From NCBI RefSeq assembly GCF_003711515.1, contig NW_021167089.1, forward strand, positions 131,296-195,295: 64,000 bases of DNA, in the 5' to 3' direction. Position numbers and translations under genes: made by a program. Under the pieces are notes generated by a model. The model saw only the letters and a list, made by a program, of their open reading frames with translations, made no database searches and was not told where the DNA came from. This stretch comes from Sodiomyces alkalinus F11. Lineage: Eukaryota; Ascomycota; Sordariomycetes; Glomerellales; Plectosphaerellaceae. Of this stretch, positions 48,001 to 58,071 are shown piece by piece (position 1 is the first letter of the stretch; every line of letters begins with the position of its first letter).

Positions 48001-48257
48001 TAACCAACACCCCTTATCTTTTGAAAGCAATCCCAGTATTTATCATGAAGGATACCTAGACACGCCAGCACACCCAGCTTAAAAAGCAAAACAGGATATT
48101 TTCTCGTCGAAACATGGGGAGCGTAGACCAAGGTCAAAAAAAAGGGGGAATAAATAACAGAGAAAAACCAAAGAAAATTTTGTGGACAGTAGCCGGCAGG
48201 TATGAAGAGTAGACGTGAGAGGCGATGTAGTTAATAACGAATTCGACCAAAACACAC
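45040..48257. other. gene-free, repeat-bearing spacer
   Basis: About 3.2 kb in which no frame has family features. It contains a G15 run (46559-46573), a tetranucleotide repeat near 47853, TACTCCGTA at 47432 and several A-rich patches. Nothing resembles a transposase or reverse transcriptase. Confidence 0.5.
47853..47932. repeat. (CTGT)n/(CCGT)n tetranucleotide array
   Basis: Tandem CTGT units change into CCGT and CCCGT variants over about 80 bases. It is a simple-sequence array with no spacers. Confidence 0.85.
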
Positions 48258-48474
48258 GAAAAAGAAAAAGAAGAAAAAGAAGAAGAGAAAAAGAAGAAAA
48301 AGAAGAAGAGAAAAAGAAGAAAAAAAAGAAGAAAAAAAAAGAAGAAAAAAAAAGAAGAAAAAAAAAGAAGAAAAAAAAAGAAGAAAAAAAAGAAGAAAAA
48401 AAAAGAAGAAAAAAAAGAAGAAAAAAAAGAAGAAAAAAAAAAGGAAGAAAAAAAAAGAAGAAAAGGAAGAAAAA
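48258..48474. repeat. 217-nt pure purine tract (GAAAAAAAAGAA units)
   Basis: Every base on the plus strand from 48258 to 48474 is A or G, mostly AAGA(A)n units. The complementary pyrimidine strand is the sense strand of the bZIP gene, whose stop codon is at 48484-48486, so it lies in that gene's 3' UTR or immediate downstream region. Confidence 0.95.
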
Positions 48475-48483
48475 CAACCCTAC

Positions 48484-50500
48484 TCAGTCGATTGTCCCGA
48501 CCAAACCTTGCAGCCCGGGGTAGCGGTGTATAAAGGCGGAATGCAGACGCCAGTTCTCGGAGCGCATAGCATGCGCCGCGAAGCCATCGACGAGCCAAAC
48601 ATCGCCCGTCACAGGATCGGCGTGTATGGCGTCCACAAGGTGGCCGGGCCAGTTGGCGAGACGCAAGCTGGACGCGTAGAGCAACTGAAACTCGTCATTC
48701 CCATAGAGATCCTGCCGCTCCACCACGGCGTCTCGTAGCGGCCCGTGGATGATGAGGTCGATCCACTGGCCGTGAGGTACGGTCAGCTGGCTGGGCCGCG
48801 GCATGTGGTCCGGCATCAAGGCCTGGTACGCTTCGCGCGTGGGTTGGGCTAACCAGGCCAGCAGGCGCTGGAGCGGCACCGAGAGGCCGAGCCGCTCGAG
48901 TGCGCCTGTGGCACCCGCCGTGTCGAGGAGGGCTCCGATGAGCTCCACGAGCGGGTGGTCGGGTCTGGTGGCGCCGGAGACGGAAGGGGGAGGACCCTGG
49001 GTGCCGTTATTCCCAGGGCCGCAGGTGCTGTTGGTCAACGCCGTAGGCATTGTCGGGTCGAGAGCACGTTCGAGGTCGGCATATTGAACACGCGGTGCGG
49101 GGTGGGCTGGCGACAGAAGCCGGCCTTCGAGCAATGCCTTGACGTTGAGCCTCTGTGGTCTGAGGAGGGCATCGAGGGGTCGGGGTCGGGGCCGCTGCGC
49201 CTGCACCTGCGCCTGCGCCAGACGCCGGCAGTCCCGGATGAAGCTAACCAGCCACTGATCGGCCGCGCAAGTGGGCGGCGTGACCAAAGACGGCAGCTCC
49301 CAAAAAGGGATGGCGGGATACCGAGTTAGTGGGCTGACGGCTGGTGTTGGAAGTACAGAGTTGTGGTGTACATGTTCCACGGCTCGTGTGGGAAGAACAC
49401 GTTGCTGGGGGTGTTGCAGTTGCGATGGGACGGCGGGTATCCAGCGTCTGCGGGCTATGTGGTTAGCGTCTCAGAATGGCGCTGTGAAATGGAGTAGAAG
49501 CGGAGAGGAACCCAATATCAGAGCCGCGAGGGCGAGCGGCCTAGGGCCCTTCTTCGGGGGGGGAGACGAACGGTTGAATAGAGGGTTGTTGCTTACCAGA
49601 ATCTACTTCCTCGAAATCCAATGGCCCTCCGGTGGCGGTCGCCGCAGCGGCAGCGGCAGCGCCAGCATTGGGGACGCTCCTGGCGTCTAGCAGAGGGGCT
49701 GGAATGCTAGTGGGAATATAGGCGGCGGCTGCGCCGTATTCATCTGTGTTGGCCGAGGACGATGGGCTCGAGACGGCTGACGGTACGCCAGGAACGCCGT
49801 GACCCCAGGGCTCGGTGGCTTCGGGGACAGGTACGTAGGAGGGGCCCAGCTCGGGCATTGCAGCGTAGGTGCCTGGGGCGGGAAAAGGAGAAGAGCGTGC
49901 GCTCGGGACCGGACCGCTGACAGGAGGGAGGCTCTCGTCGTATACTGAACCAGCATTTGCCATTAGCATGCCATAAGATTCCGGCTGGAGGCTCAGCAGG
50001 TCAGGAGAAGTGCTGCTCGAGTACCCACCTGAGCTCCTTGTATACGACTGTCCAACCGGCTGGCTTTCCCGCATGCGCATGATCTCCTCTTCAAGTGCCC
50101 GATTCCTCCGCAATAGCTCTTGGACGGTCTGTGTCTGGTCCCGATTCTGCTGGCTCTTGAGTTCGGCGAGTTCGTTCTCGAGTCTTTCGATGTGTTCTTT
50201 TGTTCTCGCCCGAATGGCGCGCTGGGCCTCTCTATCGTTTGCTCTCTTGCGGGCTAGCTGTGCCGGATTCAAAGTCGACACGCTGCGAGTGCCTGGGTGG
50301 GGAAGAGATTGCGTCAGTATATTCCGAGTCACGAGTCAATGTGACGACAGAAAACAAAACAGGACAAAATAATAAGAATAATGAATGATAATCAAAGAAG
50401 AACGTGCTGCTTATTGATAGCAGCGTCCAGGGAGTGATCCTGTACCCTTTCGTTTGGTGATGGTGCTCTTGGGAGGCTCGTCTGATGAAGATCGCGTCAT
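48484..50500 (-). CDS. bZIP transcription factor with DUF3425 domain
   Basis: Nuclear DNA-binding regulator. Exons 50446-50500, 49597-50292 and 48484-49469 give 578 aa. The basic region is ARKRANDREAQRAIRARTK (about residues 32-50), with the N-x7-R signature, followed by a heptad helix (IERLENELAELK). The middle is Pro/Ser/Ala-rich. The C-terminal part resembles DUF3425: PSLVTPPTCAADQWLVSFI, RPSQLTVPHGQWIDLI, NWPGHLVDAIHADPVTGDVW and ENWRLHSAFIHRYPGLQGL. The second intron's acceptor is ambiguous: TTCTGAG (used here) keeps the long frame open, while the more classical CCGCAG 26 bases further gives a frame that stops after about 40 codons. Target genes cannot be inferred. Confidence 0.85.
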
Positions 50501-53422
50501 GGTGGTGGTATGGGAGCGGGCCAGGTTGGTAATGGTCTCGCGTCGGGATATAGACAGAGCACAGGTGGATGTTGAAGAGGAAGAAAATGATTTGTTTCGG
50601 TTTTAGTTTTGTCCTTGTGCCGTCCTGAATTGTCTTGACGTCGTGGACGAGATAAATGTTGAGTGATGTGATGATGGGTCACTGGTAAAGATGATACCAG
50701 GATTGTTGGTTTGGACTGGGGAGAGAAAAGCCGGTGAAGATAGTTCAACGGTTGTCAAGGAAGAGAAGGACAGGGATGCGATGGGGAGGGGATCCATCGG
50801 CAAGATATAATAATGGATCAGAGAGACTAGGTTGTTTTAAAGTCGGGAAGATGTAGCTAAGTAATTCGTCCCATTGAGGCAAAAGGATGGATGCCGGCGG
50901 CAGAGGTTTCAGTCCAAAAAGAGGACGAAGGGGTTTTGGGAAAAAGGGGGGGGGGGGATGGGGGAGAGAGGGAGAAGGAGATGTTGCCCTAGTACTCCCT
51001 CTGCACGTAAAAGGTAAAGGTTCGTAGGAACGCTGCATCCGGGCCAGGTTGTGGCTCCAGCGGCGGACGTACGGTGTACCTGGTTAAGTCCTGGCTAGGA
51101 CACATCCGCGCGGTCAACCCAGGTTGACATATATACGTATAAGCAGCAAGTTCACTGTTCACCTCCCGCGCATCGGTCGTACCCTTCGTAACGGTCCAGC
51201 CCTCTACTAGCCCTCCACCTCATGCCCGCCGCCCACTTCTCCGTAATGAAAGCTACAAAGCAAGTTAGCAACTCCATACACACTCGAAAAGAAACTGGGC
51301 CCGATGATCCACCGGTGCCTCTCGAGTCTGCATATTCTTGATGGATGGGTGGATGGGTGGATTGGTGGATACCATCGTCATACCATCATGATGGGCCATG
51401 GCTGATGATGGACAGGTAAACATGCCCGGCGACCTGATCCTTGCTTAAGATCAGTACGCCAACCCGGCACCAGCCCACCAAGTGGGATGGAGCTGGACCC
51501 GTAGGTGGAGAGGGGGTTTGGTGGCTTAGGGTGGGAACTAGTTGCGCATCGACGTTCTCCACCAGGGATGGGAAAGGAATGAAGAGGTCAAGAGAGGTCA
51601 AGGGTCTTAAAAAGGGGGGGGTGACCTTAGCGGACGATGATTGTGATTGGTGGAGTGGGGGGCTTTCTCTTGTCTCTACCTAGCCAGTGGATACACCCCT
51701 GCAGCGGTGACAACTCCGGTTGGGAGAAAGCGGTGGAGACGAGGCACGTACAACGTACTCCGTACCAATGGCAGAAGTGGCGTAAACGTGGTCAAGGGGG
51801 TTTTTTCCCGCTCTAAAATAGAGTTGAAGCTACGGTCACCACAATTGGTCGCCCCCTTCAGTCGGAGTCGGCGATAAACGGGTGGAACGTGGAATGGGCC
51901 GTTGAGAAGTCAAGCTCGAAGAAGTGCGATGGAGGAAAGCCACATTGATTTCGTGGATCGCGCCGTGGAGAGAATCGAACCAGAATGGGGAATGGGAGGA
52001 GCCAACGACAACGAGGTAGGTAGGTCATCCCTGTAAGTGGTCCAATACATGCGAATACTTCGTAATTAATGCCAACCTGATCTTTGGATGCATACGGCAT
52101 ACTCCATAGTGCAATACGAAGTACTTCGTGCGAACGGCAACCGACGTGGAAAACAAGGGGTTTGGCAGGGGTCCTGAGTATCCTATTTCTAAGGTGCGGT
52201 ACGTGCACCTGCCATGCAGCAAGGTAACATTTTAGAACGGGTGTTCGAGTCCAAAGCTGAATGAGCTGCGAGAATCCAACACGAGGCCTCCTAAGTGCAG
52301 GGAGCGTGCTTGCAGGACAGGCGCCGCATTTGCCATCGTTCTCCAGGAAAGGACAGAAAGAACAAAAATTCGTAGACCGAACGTCCGAACCCGGTCGAGC
52401 TGAACAAATTGGTAATCCAGGCCTTCGACCACCAAACAAGCGTTGAGCTTTCACATGGCTGACAATCATCGCTGATTCTCACATCACTTGCTGCGGTTCG
52501 CCGTTGCCAGCTGAAGACCGAGGTTGCAACTTGCCACGCCCTGCAAAGGAGGCTTAGCCGTAGCGTGGCGACGAATCTCAAAAGCCAACAAACAGGCGGC
52601 CATACCAAATCGGCCGTCTTTTCTTCCCGTCCGTCCATCAATTGGAGAAGCGACAAGTCTAAGGAGGCAGGAAACGTCGACGACCTGAAAGGAAGAAGAA
52701 AGATGAACCCAACCCAACCCCTCTTCCGCCCCCTAGTGACTCCAGCCATCTCGATCCAAAGCATGAACAAAGACGAATTCCTCCTTTCTTGGACAGATGC
52801 TCAAAGCGAGAAACGATTCCTGTCCTCTATCCTTCGTAGAGAGTGCCGGTCCGTCCCTGACCCCTGGCCGGGCTGGCCCTCGGTAGGTGAGGAGAACCAT
52901 TTTTAATTAATTACGGAGTATTAATTCGTGCAAAGCACGGATACGTACGTTACCTTACCTAGGTACTTGGACATATTATTAGGTAGGTCATCACGATTAG
53001 AGGGTGCACCCGATATTGCGCCGGAGTGAAAAACGGCAATGTCAGCTTTTCTTTACTTTTTTTTTTTTTTTTTCTTTTTAAAAGATTACGGCTGCATTTC
53101 TATGGAAACTCAGAAGATGCTTGCTTACTTTATTGGCTCTAGTCTCTCTCGTTTTCCGGCGGAGCCGAGCCTGCTGGATTCCGCAGGCGTGCCGGTGCGA
53201 TAATAAAGCACCTGGGGGACCCGCTTCCCGCCGACGGCAAATACGCCGGCTCTTGAGGAGGACGGCCGTCTCCATCAGGAGGTTGATGAGCGTCCCTTCC
53301 CCGATCTAGGCCAGGGTCATGGATTTATACAGCAGAAACAGATGAAAGAAGATGAGCAGGAAAAATGGGAAAGGAAAGGAAAAAAAGTTAACGCGCTTTG
53401 CTCGCTCGCAGTCGGGGTTCAT
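50501..53422. other. 2.9-kb spacer without recognisable gene
   Basis: 50501-51050 is probably the bZIP promoter and leader; it has T/C-rich patches and a G12 run at 50947-50958. Short GGTGGATGG repeats lie at 51342-51370, TACTCCGTA at 51756 and 52912, and T17 at 53058-53074. Candidate frames at 51858-52770 show no domain. Confidence 0.4.
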
Positions 53423-54916
53423 TCAACCTGCTATCTCGGGATTCTCGTCCTTTACGGCTTCCACCAAGTCCTCCATTCCGCCGGCCTCGGTCGGTCCGCT
53501 CATACCACTAGGCGGAAGCGCCCAGCTGGGGAGTGGGCTCACGTAGCTCCATTTTCCCCCGGCATCCTCATAGCGGAGGCTGTGCAGCCAGATGGAGAGC
53601 TCTCTATCCCCGGGGTCTGTATACAGCTCTGCATGACACACGTCGCACACTTCGCCTGAGAGTTTCTCGGCTACCCGTTCGTGGTATTGCTGTACCATTT
53701 CATCGTGGTACGCGACGGCATCGGCTACTTCATCCTTGCCCATGCGTTCTAGGCGAGACATGATGTCTTCGTCCTTGGCCTCGCTCCCATCGGCATCATT
53801 GCAGCCTAGATTGAAGCCCCACACCCTCCGATTTGCGTAGAGCGGATCGTTCTGGATGGGGTGGCCCAGGAACTGGAGGTGCACCCGGATCTGGTGTGTC
53901 CGGCCAGTCAACGGTAGGCAGCGGACGATGGAGTGGCCCTTGTTGTTGATCCAGGGCCGATGCTTCTCATTCACTGCTCCTTCGGCGGTTTCGCGCCCGG
54001 GACCTTCTCCTGCCCGACCCTCTGCATCCGCATCCTCCAACGGTGGGTAGTAAGCGAGGCGCTTGAAGACGGTGCGAGCCGATTTCCCGTTTGCGCGGAC
54101 GCGATTCAGGCCCAACCGTGGGGAGATCTGAAGGATGGGCTGGTCGCAGACGACCTCCCCGTCCGGGAAGCGGCCGCTGACTCGCGCGAGGTATTCTTTC
54201 CGTACGGTACGTTGGCGAATCTGCTCCGTTAAGTTGTCGGCGGCTTTGGCGGTCTTGCCGAAGAAGAGAATGCCGCTGGTAAGGCGATCCAGACGGTGAC
54301 AGGGCCGTGGGTTGAAGTGATAGCCGCGCTCTGATCGCAGGATCTCGGTCATGGAGTTGAACTGGTATCGGCCGGCGGGGTGGACCGGCACACCTGCCGG
54401 CTTGTTGACGACGAGCATCCCATCATCCTCGTGGATGACGCTGATGGGCTCGTCGGTTACGGGAGGTTCGTGGCGGTGTACGGTGTGGTTGACCAGATCG
54501 CCGTTCTGGAGGACGTAATCAGACCCGACGGCCCTTCCGTTGACGACGATGCGACCGGCTTCTATGGCCTGCTTGTAATAGGTCCGGGTATGGGCTCGAA
54601 ACTCGCATTCGAACACCTCCAACAGAGTGCGACCCCGCCATCGCTCCTTGCAGTAGGTGCGGTACGTGAAGTGATACGGCTTCACCTTGCGAAGCCCGTC
54701 TTCGAAGTAGTAGGGGCGGGGCCATGGATCGCCGCAGGGTGGGATGATCGTGTGGGTTGTCTCGGACAGAGCCTGAAGCCGTTTCTTGTGGGCAGAGATT
54801 TCCCGGGCTATGGGTCGGTTCGGCACCTTGGCCCCTGCTTTCGCAGGTGATACGCCGGCACCATCGATCGGCTCGGGCGCGGTGGCCTCTGATGGCGAGG
54901 ATGGCCGAGGGCTCAT
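53423..54916 (-). CDS. RluA-type pseudouridine synthase (Rib2/Pus9-like)
   Basis: Probable tRNA pseudouridine-32 synthase of the Pus8(Rib2)/Pus9 group. One intronless frame of 497 aa starts at ATG 54914-54916 (MSPRPSSP); the longer upstream frame has only a TTG start. An S4-like segment (GRIVVNGRAVGSDYVLQNGD) is followed by the synthase core: DDGMLVVNKPAGVPVHPAGR, the catalytic loop CHRLDRLTSGILFFGKT with its Asp, and LPLTGRTHQIRVHLQFLGHP. An acidic/Gly insert (about 54000-54040) lies in the core. The tail contains CDVCHAELYTDP, a possible metal-binding pair. No deaminase domain follows, unlike yeast Rib2, so a riboflavin role is not supported. It is divergent from the thioesterase gene. Confidence 0.92.
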   Translation of the reverse strand: MSPRPSSPSEATAPEPIDGAGVSPAKAGAKVPNRPIAREISAHKKRLQALSETTHTIIPPCGDPWPRPYYFEDGLRKVKPYHFTYRTYCKERWRGRTLLEVFECEFRAHTRTYYKQAIEAGRIVVNGRAVGSDYVLQNGDLVNHTVHRHEPPVTDEPISVIHEDDGMLVVNKPAGVPVHPAGRYQFNSMTEILRSERGYHFNPRPCHRLDRLTSGILFFGKTAKAADNLTEQIRQRTVRKEYLARVSGRFPDGEVVCDQPILQISPRLGLNRVRANGKSARTVFKRLAYYPPLEDADAEGRAGEGPGRETAEGAVNEKHRPWINNKGHSIVRCLPLTGRTHQIRVHLQFLGHPIQNDPLYANRRVWGFNLGCNDADGSEAKDEDIMSRLERMGKDEVADAVAYHDEMVQQYHERVAEKLSGEVCDVCHAELYTDPGDRELSIWLHSLRYEDAGGKWSYVSPLPSWALPPSGMSGPTEAGGMEDLVEAVKDENPEIAG

Positions 54917-55540
54917 GAGAGATGTCAAGTAGTTGCCAAACCTCGCAAGAGGCGCCGCGATGCGCCTGACGATGGCCAGCGTGACGTTCAAAGCGGCAGG
55001 TTGCTGTAAGGTGGTATAGTGGTTACTAGGACGTAGTGAATGCGATAAAAAGGCCCCGAGTTCCTCGTGTTCGTAAAGATGTCCTGGCCGTAGATATTGG
55101 ATCAAATCCGGGAGTCTTGTCCAAGTTGGATGCCGAAAATTGGGGGGGAAATGACGGGCGGTCTAAAATGGCAGAACGGATTTCTGAGGTTTCATCTGGA
55201 CGTTGGAAGATATCAGATAAGATAGAGAGATAAGATAAGGTACAAACGGACAATTACCTTAGGTACCTAGGTACCTACCCGTATCCCTGTTGTTGGGATT
55301 TGTGATCAACGTGACGGGTTACCTCGGCTCCTCCAACGCGACCGAGGCCTCACGCCTCTCAGTCCTCTGGACACCTTTGATATTCACCCTCAACGTGGTC
55401 GTAAGTCAAGAATTTAGAGCTCACGATAGACAATATCTCATTACCTACCACCCTTCTCATTGACAAAACAAAGACAAAGACAAAAACCAAAAGAAAAAGA
55501 AAAAGAAAAAGAGAAATTGCTTCCTCCTCAGTCCTAGGTC
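54917..55540. promoter_or_regulatory. bidirectional promoter, pseudouridine synthase / thioesterase
   Basis: About 620 bases. A GT-AG pair (GTAAGT at 55400, CCTAG ending at 55537) could be a 5'-UTR intron of the thioesterase. The preceding segment (55300-55398) is open in a frame that would splice onto the CDS but lacks an ATG. CCTTAGGTACCTAGGTACC words lie at 55256-55278. Confidence 0.4.
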
Positions 55541-56195
55541 ATGGCGCCCCATCAAGAGCTCAAACAACGTCGTCGGGAAGACTACCGCTATATCTTGGAT
55601 TATAGGACGCGATGGTGAGTTTAGACATTCTGTCTATCAGTGATGCGGCTCCGAAACTCGAGTGGTTATTCAACGCTATTCAGGGCCGACAACGATATGT
55701 ATCAGCACATGAACAACTCCATCTACAACTTCCTGTGAGAGCTCTCAGTCTCCCCCTCCCCCTCCCCCAATCTGTCCCTCCCAGCGAGAAGGCTTGAGAG
55801 AGACTGGGCCATAGTGAGGGCACCCTCTGATGGAGAAACTGCCCAGGTATGACGCCGTGGTCAACGCCTACCTGATCGAACACTGCAAACTCAATCCTTC
55901 GTCGTCTCCGCAGCACGGTGTCGTCGTGCACTCTAATAACGACTACTTCGCTTCCATCTCTTTCCCGGCCGTTGCCGAGCTCGCCCTGCGTGTGAACAAG
56001 CTGGGGAAAACGAGCGTCACGTATGAAGTGGCTCTATTCGAAAAAGGTGTCCCTGAGGTCCGGTCCGTTGGCGAGTTCATCCAGGTCTTCGTAGATCGCC
56101 CTACGGGGAGGCCCGCTGCGTCTGGCATGAGTGATGAGATGCGCAAGGGGTTAGAACGGATCCTTGTAACCACTGAGCCCAATAGCAAGCTATGA
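55541..56195 (+). CDS. hotdog-fold thioesterase (4HBT-like)
   Basis: Small acyl-CoA thioesterase-like enzyme. Exons 55541-55614, 55684-55734 (51 nt) and 55847-56195 give 157 aa, a normal single-hotdog length. The active-site helix region RWADNDMYQHMNNSIYNFL matches the W-x-D-x-x-x-H-x-N-N pattern of the family. YDAVVNAYLIEH and the beta strands HGVVVHSNNDYFASISF and SVTYEVALFEKG follow. The acceptor CAG|G after the second donor restores a Leu codon, giving NFLYDAVVNAY. The substrate is unknown. The ATG lies just after a possible acceptor, so an N-terminal extension (for instance a targeting peptide) cannot be excluded. Its stop is 127 bases from the MATE stop on the opposite strand. Confidence 0.88.
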
Positions 56196-56322
56196 AGCGT
56201 TCTCGCGATTTCTTTCTTCTTTATTGTTCCTATTTTATTATTATTTTTGGTCTCTTCATTCGTTTCATCTCGACTATTCATGAGAAATTCAAACATGGCC
56301 GAACATCTCTTTACACCTCGCT

Positions 56323-58071
56323 TTACACTCGTAGACTGCCCTCTTCAACAACATCGTCACCGGCCCCCTCGCTGTCGTCTAGCCGTTTCAGAGCCCGCTG
56401 ACATTCTAGATCCCATTGACTCATTCCCACGATCACCCATTCCAAAGCCCCCACCAGATACAGGGCGACACACTGTCCCACCCAGAGGCCTGCCAGCCCC
56501 CAGCCATGGAAGGCGAGGTAGATACCCGCGGGCAGGGCGCCGCCGTAGTAGCTCACCAAGTTCACCGTGGCGCCGACCCACTGCCGCCCCATGCCACGGA
56601 GGGCTCCACCGCAGGACCCGTTCAGACCGTCCGCGATCTGGAACAGCGCCACGAGCGGCATCACCTCCGCCACGAGCCGAACCACCTCGTCGTCGTTGCT
56701 GAACATCCTACCAAAGACGTGTCTCGTGCCCATCAGCACAGCCAGCGCGACGGCGCCCAGCACCACCGACAGCATGGCCGCCGCGTGCGCCGCCCGCGCG
56801 GCGTCGCGGGGCCGTCGCGCGCCGAGCAGGTTCCCCACGCGCGCCGAGGCGGCCACGCCGAGCCCGAAGGGAACCGTGTTGATGACCTGGTCGGCGGTCA
56901 TGAGGACGGACTGCGCCGCCAGGGGCACCGTTCCCAGGCGGCCGGCCGCGAGGGCGACGATCTCGAAGGCCCACCACTCCGTGCCCACGTGGATGACGCC
57001 CAGGAAGGCGAGGCGGGCGAAGGGGAGGACGTTTCGGGCCGCGGCGCGCGGCTGCAGGCCGCCCCAGCACTCCTTGCCCCGGACGAACGCGGCGTAGGCG
57101 ACGAGGAGGAGGAAGGAGATCCAGTAGGACAGGCCCGTGGCCAGCGGCGCGCCGTACAGGCCGAGTCCGAAGGTGTGGACGAAGAGATAGTTGAGGCAGG
57201 CGTTGAGCGGAGACGTGATCAGAAGGACATAGGTTCCTGGGCGGTAGATTGCTGTGGATTTGAGTCAGAATGGTGATGTGCACTTTGCAGGAATTGGTAG
57301 ATGATCATGACTCGTGCCACTGCCCCTTTTTTTCTTGACCCCTATTCCTTTTTTTTTTCCCCTCCTTTTTTTCCCTTTTTTTCCCTTTTTTTTCCTTTTC
57401 TTTTTTTTTTTTTTTATGGATCCTATACATGACGGAAAAGTAAACTCACCTTGTGCCTGCAAGTACTTCTTCAAAGACTCAAACCACACATAACCCAAAC
57501 CTCCGGGAATAAGACAGCGGAGGAACATGGCACTGCGGATGCAGATAAACTCTTCCTGGCCCAAGGCGCGGAAGACGGGCTCGGAGAACCACCATAGCAC
57601 GGCAACGATGCCATACATAGCCGAGAGAGCGAGGATGCCGCGCTGCAGGAGAACACCCAGGTCATGAGGGTCCCGGGAGCTGGTGAAGCTGGAAGAGGCC
57701 AGGGTGTCGAGGGCCGTGGTGCCACCCAGGGCAACCAGCCAGGCGGTCGCCATGGCAAACATGTAGCTGAAAGCGGCCGTGGCGAGGGCTTCGGGGCCCA
57801 GACGGCCGGCGACCAGGACCGAAACCGTCTGCAGGCTGTTCTGGAGGGTGTAGGCGAGGATGACGGGGACGGCGGCACGCAGGAGTATGAAGATCTCGGC
57901 CAGCCATTGCCGCAGTGAGGGGGTACCGGCCGGCTCATCATCATGTTTGGGGAGGAGAGCAGTCGTTTCATCGGCATCCCTTGCAAAGTCGTCCGATTCA
58001 CGGCCGGGATCCGGGCCCGGGTGGGAGTCCTGTTGGCCACCCGGCCGGCGGAAGAACGGAACACTGACCAT
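56323..58071 (-). CDS. MATE-family efflux transporter
   Basis: Multidrug and toxic compound extrusion antiporter, 516 aa from exons 57450-58071 and 56323-57251. About 75 hydrophilic N-terminal residues (DETTALLPKHD) precede the first membrane segment. Two MatE halves are visible: PVILAYTLQNSLQTVSVLVAG and ALATAAFSYMFAMATAWLVAL in the first; WWAFEIVALAAGRLG, PLAAQSVLMTADQVINTVPF and GVAASARVGNLLGA in the second. About twelve helices are present. The start is the ATG at 58069-58071; the frame extends upstream only with a GTG. The 198-nt intron contains a long A/G-rich stretch on the sense strand (57330-57416). Confidence 0.92.

Noticed and set aside
48079..48598. Phe-rich and Lys-rich frames
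   Set aside because: Translations of the pure purine/pyrimidine tract.
51955..51985. Reverse-strand GGTTCGATTCTC (tRNA-like)
   Set aside because: No five-pair T stem and no cloverleaf.
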